Source of the DNA: Streptomyces pilosus
Lineage (GTDB): Bacteria; Actinomycetota; Actinomycetes; Streptomycetales; Streptomycetaceae
DNA: 64,000 nucleotides
Direction of reading: 5' to 3'
Assembly (NCBI RefSeq): GCF_014649835.1
Contig: NZ_BMTU01000004.1
Span: 248,001-312,000 of the forward strand
The notes beneath the pieces were generated by a model, which worked only from the letters and a program-made list of their open reading frames with translations, was not told the DNA's origin and did no database searches. Positions 60,494 through 64,000 of the stretch are shown one piece after another; positions within the stretch are counted from its first letter, which is position 1; each line of letters starts with the position of its first letter. Both the position numbers and the translations under genes were made by a program.

Positions 60494-60499
60494 GGCGGT

Positions 60500-60871
60500 A
60501 TGAACGACACCGCCGCCCTGCTCGTGATCGTCGACGCCGCGAACGTCGTCGGGTCGGTGCCCGACGGGTGGTGGCGGGACCGCCGGGGCGCCGCGGAGCG
60601 CCTGCGCGACCGGCTGGCCGCGGACGGTGTGCCGGACCGTCCGGGGCCGCTGGAGATCGTCCTGGTCGTGGAGGGGGCGGCGCGCGGGGTCGAGCCGGTG
60701 CCGGGGGTCCGGGTGGAGTCCGCCCCGGGCAGCGGCGACGACCACATGGTCGGGCTGGTGGCCGGGGCGGGCGACCGTCCGGTGCTGGTCGTCACGGCCG
60801 ACCGCGAGCTGCGCCGCAGGGTGACCGCCCTGGGCGCGGAGGTCACCGGCCCGCGCTCCGTACCCCGCTGA
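60500..60871 (+). CDS. NYN/PIN-like domain protein
   Basis: A 123-residue soluble protein. LLVIVDAANVVGSVPDGWWRD carries the first acidic residue and Asn of the NYN nuclease fold. SGDDHMVGLVAGAG gives the central acidic pair and VLVVTADRELRRRV the last Asp, so the metal site looks complete. YacP/NYN proteins cleave RNA; a nuclease role is therefore plausible. Divergent from the propeller gene. Confidence 0.78.
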   Translation: MNDTAALLVIVDAANVVGSVPDGWWRDRRGAAERLRDRLAADGVPDRPGPLEIVLVVEGAARGVEPVPGVRVESAPGSGDDHMVGLVAGAGDRPVLVVTADRELRRRVTALGAEVTGPRSVPR

Positions 60872-61198
60872 CCCCGCCCGTCGGCCGTGTGCCGCCCCGG
60901 ACGCGGCCACCCCCGGGGGCCCGTGCCCGCCGACCGCGCCCTGCCGGCGGCGGGCACGGGCCCCGGGTCGCGGGAGTGACGGCCCACAAGGGCGTCGCAC
61001 GGGGAGTGGTGTCGCGTCCGCGTGCCGGACGCCGCCGCCGGTGAGGCGGTGCCGGGCGTCCGGCGGCTGCGCGTCCTGGTCCGGTGGGACCGCGCCCTGG
61101 GGCGTGTCGGCCACGGCCGCCGGGGCGCTGGGGGCCCTGGGGCCCTGGGCCCTGGGGGCGCTGGGGCGCTGGGGCGCTGGGGGCCGCCCGCGCCCGGG
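60872..61198. other. Non-coding, low-complexity GC-rich spacer
   Basis: 327 nt between the NYN gene and the convergent permease gene. From about 61110 to 61195 it is dominated by irregular GGGGCGCT/GGGGCCCT units. No gene with plausible codon use is seen on either strand. Short hairpins inside could act as terminators for both neighbours. Confidence 0.6.
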
Positions 61199-62719
61199 TC
61201 AGCTGGAGTCCGGGCCGGGGCGTCCGAGGGACGCCCCGGGCTCGCTCTCGCCCTTGGCCAGGCGGCTGTGCTTGCGGCTGTAGAGGAAGTAGACGACGAC
61301 GCCGACCGCCATCCAGACGCCGAAGCGGACCCAGGTCTCGGCCGGCAGGTTCAGCATGAGCCACAGGGAGGCGGCGACCGACACGATCGGCAGCGCGGGC
61401 ACCCACGGGGTGCGGAACGCCCGGTGCAGGTCGGGCCGGGTCCTGCGGAGGATGACCACACTGATCGCGACGATGACGAAGGCGAATAGGGTGCCGATGT
61501 TCACCAGCGCGGCGAGCTCGTTCAGCGGGGTGAAGCCCGCGAGGATCGCGATGACGACACCGAGCAGGATGGTCGGCCGGTGCGGGGTCCGGAACCGGGG
61601 GTGGACCCGGGAGAAGAACCTCGGCAGCAGTCCGTCGCGGCTCATCGCGAAGAACACCCGGGTCTGGCCGAGCAGCAGGATCATGCAGACGGTCGTCAGG
61701 CCGACGGCGGCCCCGAAGCTGATGAAGCCCGCGAACCACGGATGCCCGGTCGCCTTGAAGGCGTCCGCCAGTGGCGCGTCCACGGACAGTTCGCTGTAGT
61801 GCTGCATTCCGGTGACGACGAGCGACACCAGCACGTACAGCACGGTGCAGATGAACAGCGAGCCGAGGATGCCGCGGGGCATGTCGCGCTGCGGGTTCTT
61901 GGTCTCCTCCGCGGCCGTGGCGACGATGTCGAACCCGATGAAGGCGAAGAACACCACGGAGGCCGCGGTGAAGATGCCCATCACGCCGAAGTTGGCCGGG
62001 GCCCAGCCGAACATCAGCTGGATGAGTGGCGAGTCGAGGCTGTCCCCCGCCGGCACGGGCTTGGCGTCCGGGATGAACGGGTCGTAGTTGTCCGCGGTGA
62101 TGAAGAAGGCCCCCGCGATGATCACCACGAGGACCACGGTCACCTTGATGGCCACGACCAGTGAGGTGACGCGGGCGGACAGCTTCATGCCGAGGACCAG
62201 GATGCCGGTGAGCACCAGCACCAGCACGGCCGCGAGGATGTCGAACCCGAAGACGTCGGATCCCTCCCGGCTGCCCAGCACCGCGGGCATCTGCCAGCCG
62301 GCGTTGTCCATCAGCGACTGGATGTAACCCGACCAGCCGACGGCCACCACCGCCGTGCCGAGCGCGAACTCCAGGACCAGGTCCCAGCCGATGATCCACG
62401 CGGGCAGTTCACCCAGAGAGGCGTACGAGAACGTGTAGGCGGAGCCCGCCACCGGGACGGTGGAGGCGAACTCGGCATAACAGAGCGCGGCCAGCGCGCA
62501 GACGACGCCGGCCACCACGAAGGCCAGGGCGGTGGCCGGTCCGGCATTGTCCTTGGCGACCGTGCCGGTGAGGACGAAGATGCCGGTGCCGATGATGACA
62601 CCGACGCCGAAGACCGTCAGGTCCAGCGCGGACAGGGATTTCTTGAGCGAATGCTCGGGTTCCTCCGTGTCACGGATGGACTCTTCGACCTTCTTCGTCC
62701 GGAAGAGGGGGCTTGTCAC
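61199..62719 (-). CDS. APC-superfamily cationic-amino-acid-type permease
   Basis: A 506-residue inner-membrane transporter with 12 to 14 TM helices. The unwound first-helix motif [34 protein letters not shown] and [20 protein letters not shown] are hallmarks of the CAT/YfnA-like APC subgroup. GTG 62719 has GGAGG 6 nt upstream. It sits alone between terminator-like structures. Substrate is inferred as a neutral or basic amino acid from subgroup only. Confidence 0.88.
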   Translation of the reverse strand: MTSPLFRTKKVEESIRDTEEPEHSLKKSLSALDLTVFGVGVIIGTGIFVLTGTVAKDNAGPATALAFVVAGVVCALAALCYAEFASTVPVAGSAYTFSYASLGELPAWIIGWDLVLEFALGTAVVAVGWSGYIQSLMDNAGWQMPAVLGSREGSDVFGFDILAAVLVLVLTGILVLGMKLSARVTSLVVAIKVTVVLVVIIAGAFFITADNYDPFIPDAKPVPAGDSLDSPLIQLMFGWAPANFGVMGIFTAASVVFFAFIGFDIVATAAEETKNPQRDMPRGILGSLFICTVLYVLVSLVVTGMQHYSELSVDAPLADAFKATGHPWFAGFISFGAAVGLTTVCMILLLGQTRVFFAMSRDGLLPRFFSRVHPRFRTPHRPTILLGVVIAILAGFTPLNELAALVNIGTLFAFVIVAISVVILRRTRPDLHRAFRTPWVPALPIVSVAASLWLMLNLPAETWVRFGVWMAVGVVVYFLYSRKHSRLAKGESEPGASLGRPGPDSS

Positions 62720-62803
62720 GGGTACCTCCCACGCTTGTCGTCCTCGACATGATCGAGAGGGGGCGTAGGTCGTATGCCCCGGCGCGGGCGCTCTCACGCG
62801 AAC

Positions 62804-62843
62804 GGGCCGCGCGCGCCACTCTTCACAGTGGCACGGGCGGCCC
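62804..62843 (-). terminator. Two-tier stem-loop downstream of dxs
   Basis: Outer arms GGGCCGC/GCGGCCC (62804-62810, 62837-62843) and inner GCCACT/AGTGGC (62815-62820, 62827-62832). It lies 23 nt beyond the dxs stop on the minus strand and upstream of the permease gene. Confidence 0.6.
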
Positions 62844-62866
62844 ATCCGGGCGACGCGTGGGCGACG

Positions 62867-64000
62867 TCAGTCGCGGGCGGGTTGCACCGAGTCGACGGCG
62901 TCCGCGGAGGAGTGCTCGTACTTCCCGTCCAGCTTGGCCACCAGACCGGTCACCTGACGGGCGACGTCGGGGGCGGTCAGCCCGATCTCGGCCAGCACCT
63001 CGGCGCGCGAGGCGTGGTCGAGGAAGCGCGGCGGGATGCCGAAGTCGCGCAGCGGCACGTCCACACCGGCGTCGCGCAGCGCCTGGGCGATCGTCGAGCC
63101 GACGCCGCCGACCCGGGAGTTGTCCTCGACGGTGACGACCACGCGGTGCTTCTCGGCGAGCGGGGCCATCGCCTCGTCGACGGGCTTGACCCAGCGCGGG
63201 TCGACGACGGTGGTGGAGATGCCCTGCCGGTCCAGCAGCGAGGCGATCTCCAGGCACATCGGCGCGAGCGCTCCCACGGAGACCAGCAGCACGTCGGGGG
63301 TGTCCGTGCCGGGCTCACGCAGGACGTCCATGCCGCCGACGCGGCCCACGGCGGGCACGGCCGGCCCGACGGCGCCCTTGGAGAAGCGCACCACGGTGGG
63401 GGCGTCCTCGACGGCGGTGGCCTCGCGCAGCTGGGCGCGGACCTGGTCGGCGTCGCGCGGGGCGGCGAGCCGCAGGCCGGGCACGACCTGGAGGATCGAC
63501 ATGTCCCACATGCCGTTGTGGGAGGCGCCGTCGGTGCCGGTGACGCCGGCCCGGTCGAGGGCGAACGTCACGCCGCACTTGTGCAGGGCCACGTCCATCA
63601 GCACCTGGTCGAAGGCGCGGTTGAGGAAGGTGGCGTACACGGCGAAGACGGGGTGCACCCCGGCGTGGGCGAGGCCCGCCGCGGAGACGGCGCCGTGCTG
63701 CTCGGCGATGCCGACGTCGTAGACCCGGTCGGGGAAGCGCTTGGCGAACTTGTCGAGGCCGACCGGCTGGAGCATGGCGGCGGTGATGGCGACGATGTCC
63801 TCGCGCTCCTCGCCGAGCTTCACCATCTCCTCGCCGAAGACGCTCGTCCAGTCGGCGCCGGAGCTGGCGATCGGCAGGCCCGTGTCGGGGTGGATCTTGC
63901 CGACGGCGTGGAAGCGGTCCGCCTCGTCCTGGAGGGCGGGCTGGTAGCCGCGGCCCTTCTCGGTGAGGCAGTGCACGATGACCGGGCCGCCGAAGCGCTT
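62867..64000 (-). CDS. dxs: 1-deoxy-D-xylulose-5-phosphate synthase, C-terminal part (runs off right edge)
   Basis: Last 377 residues of Dxs, the first enzyme of the MEP isoprenoid pathway; the reading frame is open to the end of the window. Visible are the linker after the thiamine-binding half ([13 protein letters not shown]), the pyrimidine domain with [26 protein letters not shown] and [15 protein letters not shown], and the transketolase C-terminal domain ([18 protein letters not shown]). The N-terminal GDG-type thiamine-diphosphate site is outside the window. Confidence 0.96.
   Translation of the reverse strand, partial: KRFGGPVIVHCLTEKGRGYQPALQDEADRFHAVGKIHPDTGLPIASSGADWTSVFGEEMVKLGEEREDIVAITAAMLQPVGLDKFAKRFPDRVYDVGIAEQHGAVSAAGLAHAGVHPVFAVYATFLNRAFDQVLMDVALHKCGVTFALDRAGVTGTDGASHNGMWDMSILQVVPGLRLAAPRDADQVRAQLREATAVEDAPTVVRFSKGAVGPAVPAVGRVGGMDVLREPGTDTPDVLLVSVGALAPMCLEIASLLDRQGISTTVVDPRWVKPVDEAMAPLAEKHRVVVTVEDNSRVGGVGSTIAQALRDAGVDVPLRDFGIPPRFLDHASRAEVLAEIGLTAPDVARQVTGLVAKLDGKYEHSSADAVDSVQPARD

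Noticed and set aside
61110..61198. Repeat run as a CRISPR array
   Set aside because: Units are irregular 6 to 9 nt G/C words without spacers, and no cas gene is present.

Overview
The window is typical high-GC Streptomyces (or very close relative) chromosome. Coding DNA has strong third-position G/C. Many genes start with GTG, overlap the previous gene as GTGA or ATGA, or follow a TAnnnT hexamer by 6 to 8 nt with no ribosome site, as in leaderless transcripts. I saw no in-frame TTA codon by eye, and no tRNA, rRNA, prophage, transposase or CRISPR. It reads as core chromosome with several accessory-looking islands.

Left part (1-24 kb). A betaine/proline-type ABC importer operon lacks its binding protein, which should lie off the left edge. 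Next is a ferric-reductase-like membrane protein, FMN-binding protein and ApbE operon, predicted to move electrons outward through covalently bound flavin. Two two-component systems follow, then msrB-murC, a RibD-like reductase divergent from zapE, a SulP transporter preceded by an odd 33-codon ORF, a Tat-exported PhoX-type phosphatase, an ArsR/AHSA1 pair with a visible operator, a FAD-Rieske oxidoreductase, a deacetylase lipoprotein, a Pth2-like hydrolase and a secreted neutral ceramidase.

Middle part (24-41.7 kb). A VapB-like orphan antitoxin lies beside a MNIO (DUF692) enzyme fused to a partner-like domain, followed by a TIGR04222-type membrane protein. Then come a secreted TAP-family peptidase, the haem genes chdC and hemY (with hemE 6 kb further on), a DUF4349 lipoprotein, a CoA-disulfide-reductase-like enzyme, a rhomboid protease, a PAS-PP2C phosphatase, DUF3000, a LuxR-type regulator whose phosphoacceptor Asp appears replaced by Glu, and ribonuclease D.

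Right part (41.7-64 kb). A sugar ABC importer is divergent from a beta-mannosidase-LacI operon, with two matching operator-like palindromes between them. FadA-FadB follow. The block 51.9-59.4 kb is the most striking: a CBM3/GH16-like protein and a Tat polysaccharide deacetylase converge on a hyaluronan-synthase-like GT2 coupled to a nucleotide-sugar dehydrogenase, with a divergent LCP protein. It looks like a locus that makes, modifies and anchors an uncharacterised acidic extracellular polysaccharide. The window ends with a propeller-like protein, a NYN-domain protein, an APC amino-acid permease and the 3' part of dxs.
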